A stretch of DNA of 21,278 nucleotides from positions 29,110-50,387 of the forward strand of contig NW_003148779.1 in assembly GCF_000003605.2 (NCBI RefSeq), read 5' to 3'. This document shows positions 1-8,529 of this stretch, piece by piece. A model generated the notes under the pieces. That model was not told the origin of the DNA, searched no databases, and saw nothing but the letters and a program-made list of their open reading frames with translations. A program made the position numbers and the translations under genes. Source of the DNA: Saccoglossus kowalevskii (lineage: Eukaryota > Hemichordata > Enteropneusta > Harrimaniidae). How positions within the stretch are numbered: the stretch's first letter is position 1; the number at the start of each line of letters is the position of its first letter.

Positions 1-7
1 GTGCTAG

Positions 8-257
8 GATTTGAACGTGTTTTTAGTAGATTGGTCAGAGGGCGCTTCTGGGCCTACATACGGACAAGCTATGGACAACACAAGAACGGTTGGCACTGAA
101 ACGTCAGATTTCATCAAGTTTTTGAACACCGAAGTGGGACATAGATTCGACCAGAACCACTGCATCGGACACAGTTTGGGTGCTCATTGCTGTGGATTTA
201 CAGGCGATTATACACAATCTTTACCGACTCCAACTGGTACAATAGGAAGAATTTCAG
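8..257 (+). CDS. Lipase exon with the nucleophile elbow
   Basis: The acceptor AG is at 6-7, right after an in-frame TAG at 5-7, so the exon must start at 8. It reads DLNVFLVDWSEGA and onward through GHSLGAH (Ser codon 173-175) to GRISG. The donor is GGTACGT, with the cut after base 257, leaving one base of a Gly codon (phase 1). The open frame runs on into the intron to about 379, but that extension loses all family similarity. Confidence 0.92.
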
Positions 258-3200
258 GTACGTACTCACAAATAATCGTGTTTCTTCGTCTGCACACAAA
301 TACAGTTATGGCGTGTTTTACATGCGTACGACTGTGTCATCGTGGTCATCTAATGAGAATAGTGATAAAACATTCGTAATATTGTATTGTTTCTGTGTAC
401 TAATTACCGTACCTTTCTTGGATTGAATGCTTCTATAACCAGTCAGAGGTCAGAGATGGAAGGTCAACTCACGTTTTGGTTGTGTCTAGTTCAGTTGTTG
501 CTCCCACTCAACAATCACCATTGCTGAAAACAATGACGTCAAAAGCATTTCAGAGATAGGTTAATGTCTTGATTACTTAATTCCCATAAGTTCACGACTT
601 GAAGAATTTCACTCATACAAGTGGCAAACAAACCACACAGTTCAATCAAGCAAAGCGGTGTGGCACGATTTAATTACTAAAGTTTTCGAACATGAAACGT
701 TAATCCCGGCACCCCAAACTACACGGCTATATGACAAGGTAACTGCAATTCATGGCACTGGTATGGCGATTGACAAGGGCGTATGTTTTAGCACATATAA
801 CAGTCATGATATTCTGAGTAAAAATCAGTCTATATTTTTTTGTGTTACGATTAGTCAGCTTGTTGTTGTTGTTAAATGCAGTGTAAATCTGTTGTTGAGG
901 AAAAGTGTCAAATGTTCAGCATTAAATGACAATTTAGCAGCAATTCCCATAGACCACAGTGTAGTTCCCATATACCACAGTACCATTTCCATATACCACA
1001 GTGCAGTTCACATATACCACAGTGCAGTTCCTATAGACGAAAGTACAATTCCCATATACCACAATGCAGTTCCCATATACCACAGTGAAGTTCCCGTAGA
1101 CCATAGTGCAGTTCCCATAGACCACAGTGCAGTTCCCATATACAACAGTGCAGTTCCCATTTACCACAGTGCAGTTCCCACATACCACAGTGCAGTTCCC
1201 ATACACCACAGTACAGTTCCCAGAGACCATAGTGCAGTTCCCATATACCACAGTGTAGTTCCCATAGACCACAGTGCAGTTCCCGTATACCACAGTGCAG
1301 TTCCATAGACCATATTGAACTTCCCATATACCACAGTGCAGTTCCATAGACCATATTGAAGTTCCCGTAGACCATAGTGTAGTTAACATGGACCACAGTG
1401 CAGTTTCCACACACCACAGTGCAGTTCCCATAGACCACAGTGCAGTTCCCATAGACCACAGTGAAGTTCCCATATACCACAGTGCAGTTCCCATAGACCA
1501 CAGTGAAGTTCCCATATACCACAGTGCAGTTCCCATAGACCACAGTGCAGTTCCCATAGACCACAGTGCAGTTCCCATAGACCACAATGAAGATAAAATT
1601 CGAATTTAAAACCCACGTAGAATAATGTAAACTTTGCAATACAAATTAATCAGCTTATATAACTCATGACGAAATGCCCTGTCACAGGAAACCATGGCGA
1701 AATGCCCTGTCACAGGAAACCATGGCGAAATGCCCTGTCACAGGAAACCATGGCAAAATGCCCTGTCACAGGGAACCATGGCGAAATGCCCTGTCTCAGG
1801 AAACCATGGCGAAATGCCCTGGCACAGGAAACCATGGCGAAATGCCCTGTCACAGGAAACCATGGCGAAATGTCCTGTTACAGGAAACCATGGCGAAATG
1901 CCCTGTCTCAGGAAACCATGGCGAAATGCCCTGTCTCAGGAAACCATGGCGAAATGCCCTGTCACAGGAAACCATGGCGAAATGCCCTGTCACAGGAAAC
2001 CATGACTAAATGCCCTGTCACAGAAAACCATGGCGAAATGCCCTGTATCAGGAAACCATGGCGAAATGCCCTGTCACAAGAAACCATGACGAAATGCTAT
2101 GTCACAGGGCCCTAATGCCCTAAAACAGATAAAACATGCTATTTTCACACAATTTTAGACATAAAGTACGGTGACTCCTTCCCATATTTTATTTCACTTT
2201 CTTCATTTTTTTAACGTGAAATGTCACATATGTAAAAAAACACACAAAGAAAATGAAATTAATCGTCTTTAACTCGCAGTTAGGTCAATGACAATTTTTT
2301 TCGCATAGGATTGTCGGACGATGGTAGGATTCGAGTTGAGTTTGTGGATAGATGGCAATTTATTTATTCGGAGATTTCTAAGAAATCTGTCAAACCAACA
2401 AAATTTCATGTTTTTCTCATTCTCGTGCAGGCCGGCGTAACATAGATTGTAATAAATCAATAATAACATTACATTACTGATAGTTTGAAGACGAGTTTTG
2501 CAGATTTATTACATTACCATATATTATTATTACAATACAGGGGTTAATAATTTACCAATTAAATTCAAAAACATGTGGGACATGGTAAATAGTTGTCTAT
2601 AGTATATTACTCTACATTGTATTACATAGTGCATGTAACAATGGGCGCGTTTCAAAGAACTACCCTAATAGAATAAGGAGGTGACGAAGAGTGGTATATA
2701 GGACATTTATCATTATATTTCCCTGTAAAACATCGTTGGTAATTATTGGTCACAGTATTGTATTCTCACCGACTAAACGTTACTTTCTGGTTCTTTCACC
2801 AGGCATGGATCCTGCTGGACCAGGCTTTGAAGATGAAACACGCAACAACCGCCTTGATGATACGGATGCCAGTTTTGTTGACGTCATGCACACAGACGGT
2901 GATGGTATAGTAGGATATGGAATCAAGATGGAGGTACAGCCAACATGACATCACATACCACCACACCACACAATACTAGATTACATTACATTAGATTACG
3001 GTACACGCCACGCGACATGACACAACATGGCACAACACCACGCACGCACGACACAGAATGACTTGACGGACACGACATGACAATACTATTATATTATATA
3101 GTAACGCACATGCATTCCTTTTCGCCTGAACAACTTAGGGATAAAATAATTTTAAGACACAAATAAATCATATCAGAATGTAATTCATACGACTCACACT

Positions 3201-6200
3201 ATCTCAAAGGTTATATCACTTTATTACCATAGTTGGTGGGTGAACTAAAGGCAACTACAAATATACAACCACAGTACAACTTTATATATTTAGCTTTGGT
3301 AAATGTATTCGAAGGTGGTTATATAGGGCAATCCAGGTCTGATGTTCTCGGCAAAGAGCAATATCCATGTCTGGTGTTCTGGGTTCAGAACAATTCAGGT
3401 CTGATGTTCTGGGTTCAGAACAATCCAGGCCTGATGTTCTGGGTTAAGGACAATCCAGGTCTGATGTTCTGGGTTCAGAACAATCCAAGTCTGATGTTCT
3501 CCCCAAAGAGCAATATCCATGTCTGGTGTTCTGGGTTCAGAACAATCCAGGTCTGATGTTCCGGGCACATGGCAATCCAGGTCTAATGTCCTGGGCAGAG
3601 AGCAATCCAGGTCTGATGTCCTAGGCAAAGGGCAATCCAGGTCTGGTGTTCCGGGCAAAGAGCAATCCAGGTCTGGTGTTCCCGGCTAAGGGCAACCCAG
3701 GTCTTATGTTCTGGGCAAAGGGCAACCCAGGTATTATGTTCTGGGCAAAGGACAATCCAGGTCCGATGTTCTGGGCTAAGGGCAATCCAGGTCTGATGTT
3801 CCGGGCAAAGGGCAACCCAGGTCTTATGTTCTGGGCAAAGGACAACCCAGGTCTTATGTTCTGGGCAAAGGACAATCCAGGTCCGATGTTCTGGGCTAAG
3901 AGCAATCCAGGTCTGGTGTCCTGGGCAAAGAGCAATCTAGGTCTGATGTCCTGGGCAAAGAGCAATCCAGGTCTGGTGTCCTGGGCAAAGAGCAATCCAG
4001 GTCTGATGTTCTGGGTTCAGAACAATCCAGGTCTTATGTTCTGGGCAAAGGACAATCTAGGTCTGGTGTTCCGGGCAAAGAGCAATCCAGGTCTGGTGTC
4101 CTGGGCAAAGAGCAATCCAGGTCTGGTGTCCTGGGCAAAGAGCAATCCAGGTCTGGTGTCCTGGGCAAAGAGCAATCCAGGTCTGGTGTCCTGGGCAAAG
4201 AGCAATCCAGGTCTGATGTTCTGGGCAAAGGACAATCTAGGTCTGGTGTTCCGGGCAAAGGGCAACCCAGGTCTTATGCTCTGGGCAAAGGACAATCCAG
4301 GTCTTATGTTCTGGGCAAAGGACAATCCAGGTCTGAAGTTCTGGGCAAAGAGCAATCCAGGTCTGATGTCCTGGGCAGAGATCAATCCAGGTCCGATGTT
4401 CTGGGTTCAGAACAACCCAGGTCTTATGTTCTGGGCAAAGAGCAATCCAGGTCTGATGTCCTGGGCAAAGAGCAATCTAGGTCTGATGTCCTGGGCAAAG
4501 AGCAATCCAGGTCTGGTGTCCTGGGCAAAGAGCAATTCAGGTCTGATGTCCTGGGCAGAGATCAATCCAGGTCCGATGTTCTGGGTTCAGAACAACCCAG
4601 GTCTTATGTTCTGGGCAAAGAGCAATCCAGGTCTGATGTCCTGGGCAAAGAGCAATCCAGGTCTGGTGTCCTGGGCAAAGAGCAATCCAGGTCCGATGTT
4701 CTGGGTTCAGAACAACCCAGGTCTTATGTTCTGGGCAAAGAGCAATCCAGGTCTGATGTCCTGGGCAAAGAGCAATCCAGGTCTGGTGTCCTGGGCAAAG
4801 AGCAATCCAGGTCTGATGTTCTGGGTTCAGAACAATCCAGGTCTTATGTTCTGGGCAAAGGACAATCTAGGTCTGGTGTTCCGGGCAAAGAGCAATCCAG
4901 GTCTGGTGTCCTGGGCAAAGAGCAATCCAGGTCTGGTGTCCTGGGCAAAGAGCAATCCAGGTCTGGTGTCCTGGGCAAAGAGCAATCCAGGTCTGATGTT
5001 CTGGGTTCAGAACAATCCAGGTCTGAAGTTCTGGGCAAAGAGTAATCCAGGTCTGATGTCCTGGGCATAGAGCAATCCAGGTCTGATGTTCTGGGCAAAG
5101 AGCAATCCAGGTCTGGTGTTCCGGGCAAAGGGCAATCCAGGTCTGGTGTTCTTGGCTAAGGGCAACCCAGGTCTGATGTTCTGGGCAAAGGGCAATCCAG
5201 GTCTGGTGTTCCGGGCAAAGGGCAATCCAGGTCCGGTGTTCTTGGCTAAGGGCAACCCAGGTCTTATGTTCTCGGCTAAGGGCAATCCAGGTCCGATGTT
5301 CTGGGCTAAGGGCAATCAAGATCTGATGTTCTGCGCAAAGGGCAATCCAGTTCTGGTGTTCCTGGCTAAGGGCAATCCTGGTCCGATGTTCTGGGCAAAG
5401 GGCAATCCAGGTCTGATTTTCTGCGCAAAGGGCAATCCAGATCTGATGTCCTGGGCAAAGAGCAATCCAGATCTGATGTTCTGGGTCCAGAACAATCCAG
5501 GTCTGAAGTTCTGGGCAAAGAGTAATCCAGGTCTGATGTCCTGGGCAAAGGGCAATCCAGGTCTGGTGTTCCGGGCAAAGGGCAATCCAGGTCTGGTGTT
5601 CCAGGCAAAGAGCAATCCTGGTCTGGTGTTTGTTCTCGGCTAAGGGCAATCCAGGTCAGATGTTCTGGGCCAATGGCAATACAGGTCTGATGTTCTGGGC
5701 CAATGGCAATCCAGGTCAGATGTTTAGAGAGTGAAGGGGGGGGGGGTTAAACCAATAACATTTTAAACGGTTCAAAATCGCTGATGGAAATACGTGTAAC
5801 CAGTTTGATTTGGTGGCAATTATATTAGATTTTGCCACAAATAGTGCCATGATCCATTTCAAAGTTCGTGGGAAAATAATGCGAGGAATTACTTAATAAC
5901 TGGTCTACAATAATTTGTAGCAAAGCAATATATGAATTATTATTTTTTTTTATTTAATAAAATTTTATTTTCTAATAATAATTACAATGGTTCACATAAC
6001 AATAAAACGTCACAGACACGACATACAAAACATTACAAAAATAGTTTAGTACATTCCAACAAGGGTACCAACGCACCCCAATTTAAAACGTACTTTGTTT
6101 CGTTCAAGACATTTTTTTCAATACATTTCTTTTCTTTGACAATCTTTATAAAATAATCAAGAGAAGGCGTTACATTTGTAAAGCGGCATATATATAACAC

Positions 6201-7640
6201 ATATTCACCTATTAAAATAAGATGGTTTAATAGTATACATTTTTGGGGAAATCCAAAGAGAATACGTTCACAGCTTAGCAATATTATCACTTTCCGGTAT
6301 AGCCCCCCCTCCCCCCAATAATTTTGAAATAATCTCCAAAACAAAATTGTGGTTGTACATTCCCAGAAGAGATGTTCAATTGTTTCTTTTTGTTTACAAT
6401 ATTTACAACAATTGTCCAATCGGATTTTATTTTGGAAAAGGTTGGTTGCCAAAATTCCAACTGAAAAATGCGCAGTTTTTCTTCCATTGTGGTAACGTAA
6501 TATATGAATTATTGATATCAAATTGCATGGTTTCGTTCAGAAATGTGGAAACAGTAACAGTTATCACTGTCGACTTTTTTTCAGAGTGGTCATACAGATT
6601 TCTATCCAAATGGTGGCGCTGATCAGCCTGGATGTGCATTGGTCGGTGGTGAGTTCTCATTACATGATATAAGAACGATTTTGAGTAGATTGTACATATC
6701 TTTCTATGCGGCAAGGCATGTGATTCATAAATACCCGATAATGGTGCTGAAATGAACTAAATTTATTTGTTCATAACACACATGATTCTCTGTGTTGACA
6801 TAATCTGTCAGAAAATCTGTGCTCTGCCTGCATCAGGGATTTTATATCATAACACACATGATTCTCTGTGTTGACATAATCTGTCAGAAAATCTGTGCTC
6901 TGCTTGCATCATGGATTTTATATCATAACACACATGATTCTCTGTGTTGACATAATCTGTCAGAAAATCTGTGCTCTGCCTGCATCAGGGATTTTATATC
7001 ATAACACACATGATTCTCTGTGTTGACATAATCTGTCAGAAAATCTGTGCTCTGCCTGCATCAGGGATTTTATATCATAACACACATGATTCTCTGTGTT
7101 GACATAATCTGTCAGAAAATCTGTGCTCTGCCTGCATCAGGGATTTTGTACTAATAATAGAGCCAACATGATGATGTAATAACAGTAAAAAAACAATTGT
7201 TAAGTAATTCGTTTTTCCTGGAGTATTCATGACAACTACTACTGCAACGAACTTACAGGGAGTCAATGTAAACAAGATGTAACCACTTATAACAACACGA
7301 GTTGCTTTATAAGAAACTAACGCCAGTAGACTGATTTGACATAAATAAAGAGACATAAAGTTAAAAATCAAATTAATATGACATGTTAATAGCTCGCTAA
7401 CGGTATATAATTGCATTGTTGTGTATATTTACAGGAGTTTGTGACCACAGCCGAGCTCACCAATACTACCTTGAGTCCATTTTGACCGACTGCAAATTTC
7501 TGTCGTATCCATGTGCAGTGGGTGACAAATGTTACACATGTGGAAGCGGATGTAATCGTATGGGTTTCTGGGGTACAAAGAATCCATCTGGCACGTTCTA
7601 CTTGGAAACCAACGATGATTATCCATATTGCCAAGCATGA
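8..7640 (+). CDS. Pancreatic lipase family protein (lipase or phospholipase A1-like), 3' half, four exons
   Basis: Predicted secreted alpha/beta-hydrolase that cleaves acyl esters of glycerolipids or phospholipids. The coding sequence joins 8-257, 2803-2933, 6585-6648 and 7435-7640, giving about 216 visible residues; the 5' exons lie before the window. Intron phases are 1, 0 and 1 and every junction is GT-AG. Seen in the joined protein: the nucleophile elbow GHSLGAH (Ser at visible residue 56), DPAGPGF with the acid Asp at 86, FVDVMHTD, GHTDFYPNGG, and CDHSRAHQYY with the catalytic His at 153. This is the Ser-Asp-His order and context of the pancreatic lipase family. The lid is only six residues between two cysteines (residues 144 and 151), as in many phospholipase A1-type and invertebrate members. 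The protein ends about 63 residues after the His with no PLAT domain. The C-terminal part is cysteine-rich and probably disulfide bonded. Substrate is unknown; family assignment is firm. Confidence 0.92.
258..940 (+). other. Lipase intron, unique part before the first array
   Basis: This is intronic sequence between the donor at 258 and the 21-bp array. I see no exon, RNA gene or transposon remnant. A perfect TGACGTCA octamer is at 534-541. The open frame starting at 658 only becomes long because it runs into the tandem array. Confidence 0.6.
941..1592. repeat. Minisatellite 1, 21-bp unit, about 31 copies
   Basis: The unit is built around CCATAGACCACAGTG plus CAGTTC. A common variant replaces ATAGACC with ATATACC. 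Because 21 is divisible by three, several frames stay open on both strands and give false ORFs such as (VPIDHSA)n and (VYGNCTV)n. Near 1300-1370 two copies share a shortened variant (CCATAGACCATATTGAA), a sign of local multi-unit duplication. The array lies in the first visible lipase intron. Confidence 0.95.
1666..2113. repeat. Minisatellite 2, 28-bp unit, about 16 copies
   Basis: Each unit contains CCATGG, then CGAAATG, then CCTGTCACAGG. The last is an inverted repeat with five-base arms round a single base. Units differ by point changes (CTGTCTCAGG, CTGGCACAGG, ACCATGAC). With a 28-bp period the reading frame shifts every unit, and the three plus-strand frames all stay open, so the ORFs here are by-products of the repeat. 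Confidence 0.95.
2114..2802 (+). other. Lipase intron, unique AT-rich part
   Basis: This AT-rich sequence lies between the 28-bp array and the exon at 2803. I see no gene, RNA or transposon feature. The minus-strand open frame at 2269-2469 resembles nothing I recognise. Confidence 0.5.
2803..2933 (+). CDS. Lipase exon with the catalytic aspartate
   Basis: The acceptor is a pyrimidine stretch ending TTTCACCAG at 2802. The first two bases complete the Gly split from the previous exon, restoring G-M-D-P-A-G-P-G-F. The Asp of MDPAGP (2808-2810) matches the catalytic Asp of the family. FVDVMHTD follows, then a shortened beta-9 loop. The donor is GAG|GTACAG, phase 0. The flanking open frame (2691-2948) is intron read-through. 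Confidence 0.92.
2943..3080. repeat. Degenerate low-complexity tract rich in ACACGAC, CATGACA and TTACAT
   Basis: A stretch of shuffled short words such as ACCACACCACAC, GATTACATTACATTAGATTA, CACGCCACGCGACATGAC and ACGGACACGACATGAC looks like a decayed simple repeat. It starts a few bases after the lipase donor at 2934. It has no clean period and no coding signal. Confidence 0.55.
3326..5724. repeat. Minisatellite 3, 30-bp unit, about 80 copies (2.4 kb)
   Basis: The core of the unit is CAATCCAGGTCTGATGTTCT, followed by GGGCAAAGAG. Two unit classes are mixed: a common class with GGGCAAAGAGC or GGGCAAAGGGC, and a minority with GGGTTCAGAAC. Higher-order repetition is visible: a four-unit block at 4561-4680 recurs at 4681-4800, and the block near 3991-4230 recurs near 4801-5010 with one unit fewer. 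Because 30 is divisible by three, long frames stay open on both strands, including 474 codons on + ending at a TAG near 5070. The array lies wholly in the second visible lipase intron. Confidence 0.96.
5725..5926. other. Intron sequence with an 11-base G run
   Basis: A run of eleven G (5736-5746) follows the end of the 30-bp array. The rest, up to the LINE insertion site, is unremarkable AT-rich intron. Confidence 0.6.
5927..5941. repeat. Target-site duplication, left copy
   Basis: AATATATGAATTATT is identical over 15 bp to 6499-6513 and flanks the LINE fragment. The bases just outside the match differ (C and T on one side, A and G on the other), so 15 bp is the exact extent. Confidence 0.9.
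5942..6498 (-). mobile_element. 5'-truncated LINE with a zinc-binding reverse-transcriptase C-terminus (zf-RVT)
   Basis: The minus strand encodes the C-terminal end of an L1/Tx1-like ORF2 in one open frame, with FQNKIRLDN, then CKYCKQKETIEHLFWEC. That is the C-x2-C-x7-H-x4-C pattern of the zf-RVT domain seen downstream of the reverse transcriptase in many LINEs. The 3' end, toward lower coordinates, carries AATAAA and ends in an A-rich tail (T-rich on +, from 5942). The 5' end is cut at 6498. A perfect 15-bp target-site duplication flanks it, as expected for target-primed reverse transcription. The domain is a relic and cannot move on its own. A C7TC6 tract (6303-6316) lies in the frame. Confidence 0.88.
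6499..6513. repeat. Target-site duplication, right copy
   Basis: This is a perfect 15-bp match to 5927-5941, next to the truncated 5' end of the LINE fragment. Confidence 0.9.
6585..6648 (+). CDS. Lipase exon (GHTDFYPNGG)
   Basis: This 64-bp exon follows CTTTTTTTCAG and ends at G|GTGAGT, phases 0 and 1. It encodes SGHTDFYPNGGADQPGC and the start of the very short lid. It lies in a frame that is not the longest open frame here, so only homology and splice phase reveal it. The LINE insertion ends about 70 bp upstream, in the intron. Confidence 0.9.
6772..7150. repeat. Minisatellite 4, 76-bp unit, five copies
   Basis: Copies begin with CATAACACACATGATTCTCT at 6772, 6848, 6924, 7000 and 7076. 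They are nearly identical; the clearest difference is TGCTTGCATCATGG in the second copy against TGCCTGCATCAGGG in the others. The last copy is cut about three bases short. The array lies in the third visible lipase intron. The homogeneity suggests recent expansion or conversion. Confidence 0.95.
7435..7640 (+). CDS. Lipase terminal exon with the catalytic histidine and stop
   Basis: The acceptor is TATTTACAG ending at 7434. The split Gly is restored, followed by VCDHSRAHQYY, which holds the catalytic His. A cysteine-rich tail then contains SYPCAVGDKC, CGSGC and FYLETNDDYPYC. The stop TGA is at 7638-7640. Human pancreatic lipase would continue into a PLAT domain of roughly 110 residues; here nothing follows in frame. 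Confidence 0.92.
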
Positions 7641-7711
7641 GGAGTGAACCAATAATACTTCCCTATTGACACTTTCTTGCTATTGCTTAGTCAATTTTTA
7701 GAAAAAAATTG

Positions 7712-7717
7712 ATTAAA
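7712..7717 (+). promoter_or_regulatory. Possible polyadenylation signal of the lipase gene
   Basis: ATTAAA, the commonest variant of AATAAA, lies about 70 nt after the lipase stop codon. A GT-rich stretch follows near 7730-7760. No AATAAA is nearer, so this is the best candidate, but a hexamer alone is weak evidence in AT-rich DNA. Confidence 0.35.
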
Positions 7718-7837
7718 CTGCGTTGACGATTATAGGTTATGAGAATGCGTATGTACATACAATTCATTAATGGATGAAACTGAAAATAACAAGCAGCCTC
7801 TCAACTGAGATAGCTCCGGTATTAGCAATTCACAATT

Positions 7838-8040
7838 GAACAAATCTGAGAGGTCTACCTGAGGTACCTATATGTATAGTATCAAAACAATCGGAGTTGA
7901 TGTTTTCAACAACTCGAAAATATAACTTTTTACCAAAAATGACAAAAATAGTCATCCAAATTAGAGAATTAAATATATCATCACGAAATGAACAAATCTG
8001 AGAGAGGTCAACCGTACCTGTAGTGCCTGTATCAAGCGGT
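7838..8040. repeat. Diverged direct repeat, left member, with a partial second unit
   Basis: TGAACAAATCTGAGAG begins a unit of about 150 bp at 7838 and recurs at 7988, where only about 50 bp match. The central part (ATCAAAACAATCGG, CTCGAAAATATAAC, TTTTTACCAAAAA, ATCATCACGAAAT) matches 8899-9030 with scattered changes. It is not coding and is of unknown origin. The LTR lies between the two members. Confidence 0.65.
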
Positions 8041-8078
8041 TAATTATCGTATTATTAAAAGAATCATCTGAGGTACAA

Positions 8079-8096
8079 GGTTCGGGGAATTCGCCA
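8079..8096 (-). other. Candidate primer-binding site of the LTR element
   Basis: On the + strand this reads GGTTCGGGGAATTCGCCA, resembling the 3' end of a tRNA (T-arm GGTTCG through a terminal CCA). The minus-strand element therefore has TGG at the expected place just after its LTR. The tRNA species is not identified, and the copy is decayed. Confidence 0.5.
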
Positions 8097-8225
8097 CTTT
8101 TCGACTGAACAAAGACACACACACAGGTAGAAATACGCGTCAACTTCTGACCTCAGTCGCCCTGTGGAGAGCTCGACAAGGCTGGCTTGCCTTGCCGGTA
8201 ACTCCGCCATGACTCCCACAAGACT

Positions 8226-8529
8226 GACTCTCTTGGTCAGCTCGCCAAGACAGACTCAAACCAGCTTTATTAACTTCTTACCTCTTAGCCAATTATAAGG
8301 GAGTATAAAGACTGTAAGGCGTAGCCTTCAATCATACAGCCAATCACACGAAGTACTGGACACGTCATATCTACTGATTAATCGTTCACTATATTAATTA
8401 ACTACAAATACCAAACTGTCAGAAATAGTAGTCAGATTGGCGACGTTTATATCGCAATTACTAGTAGTTCCATTCGCTGAGTCGAGTTCTGCCCAGGACC
8501 TCGTATAAGCTTAAATGTTGACAGGTTAT
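8226..8529. repeat. 304-bp tandem duplication, first copy
   Basis: It begins GACTCTCTTGGTCAGC and ends TTGACAGGTTAT. It is almost identical to 8530-8833; one visible difference is AATTATAAGG against AATTACAAGG. The duplication includes six bases outside the LTR terminus (GGTTAT), so it happened after insertion. Confidence 0.93.

Noticed and set aside
11-379. Taking the first lipase exon to the end of its open frame at 379
   Set aside because: Family similarity stops exactly at GRISG, where GGTACGT gives a donor, and the next exon completes the split Gly and continues with DPAGP.
934-1639. Plus- and minus-strand repetitive ORFs (VPIDHSA and VYGNCTV types)
   Set aside because: They are by-products of the 21-bp array, with the same reasoning as the 30-bp array.
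1666-2115. Three overlapping plus-strand ORFs with GNHGEMPCHRKPWRNAL-type repeats, reminiscent of zinc-finger spacing
   Set aside because: The 28-bp period shifts frame each unit, and all three frames give the same peptides in turn. There is no C2H2 or other metal-binding spacing, and the array lies in an intron.
3646-5070. A 474-codon plus-strand ORF of (FWAKSNPGLM)-type decapeptide repeats, plus long minus-strand frames over the same DNA
   Set aside because: A 30-bp unit keeps any stop-free frame open, and both strands are open at once. The DNA lies between two well-defined lipase exons, shows no preference for silent changes by eye, and has no domain or splice context. It is a minisatellite in an intron.
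941-5724. CRISPR array
   Set aside because: The repeats are directly adjacent with no unique spacers, unit lengths are 21-30 bp end to end, and the context is an intron of an animal gene.
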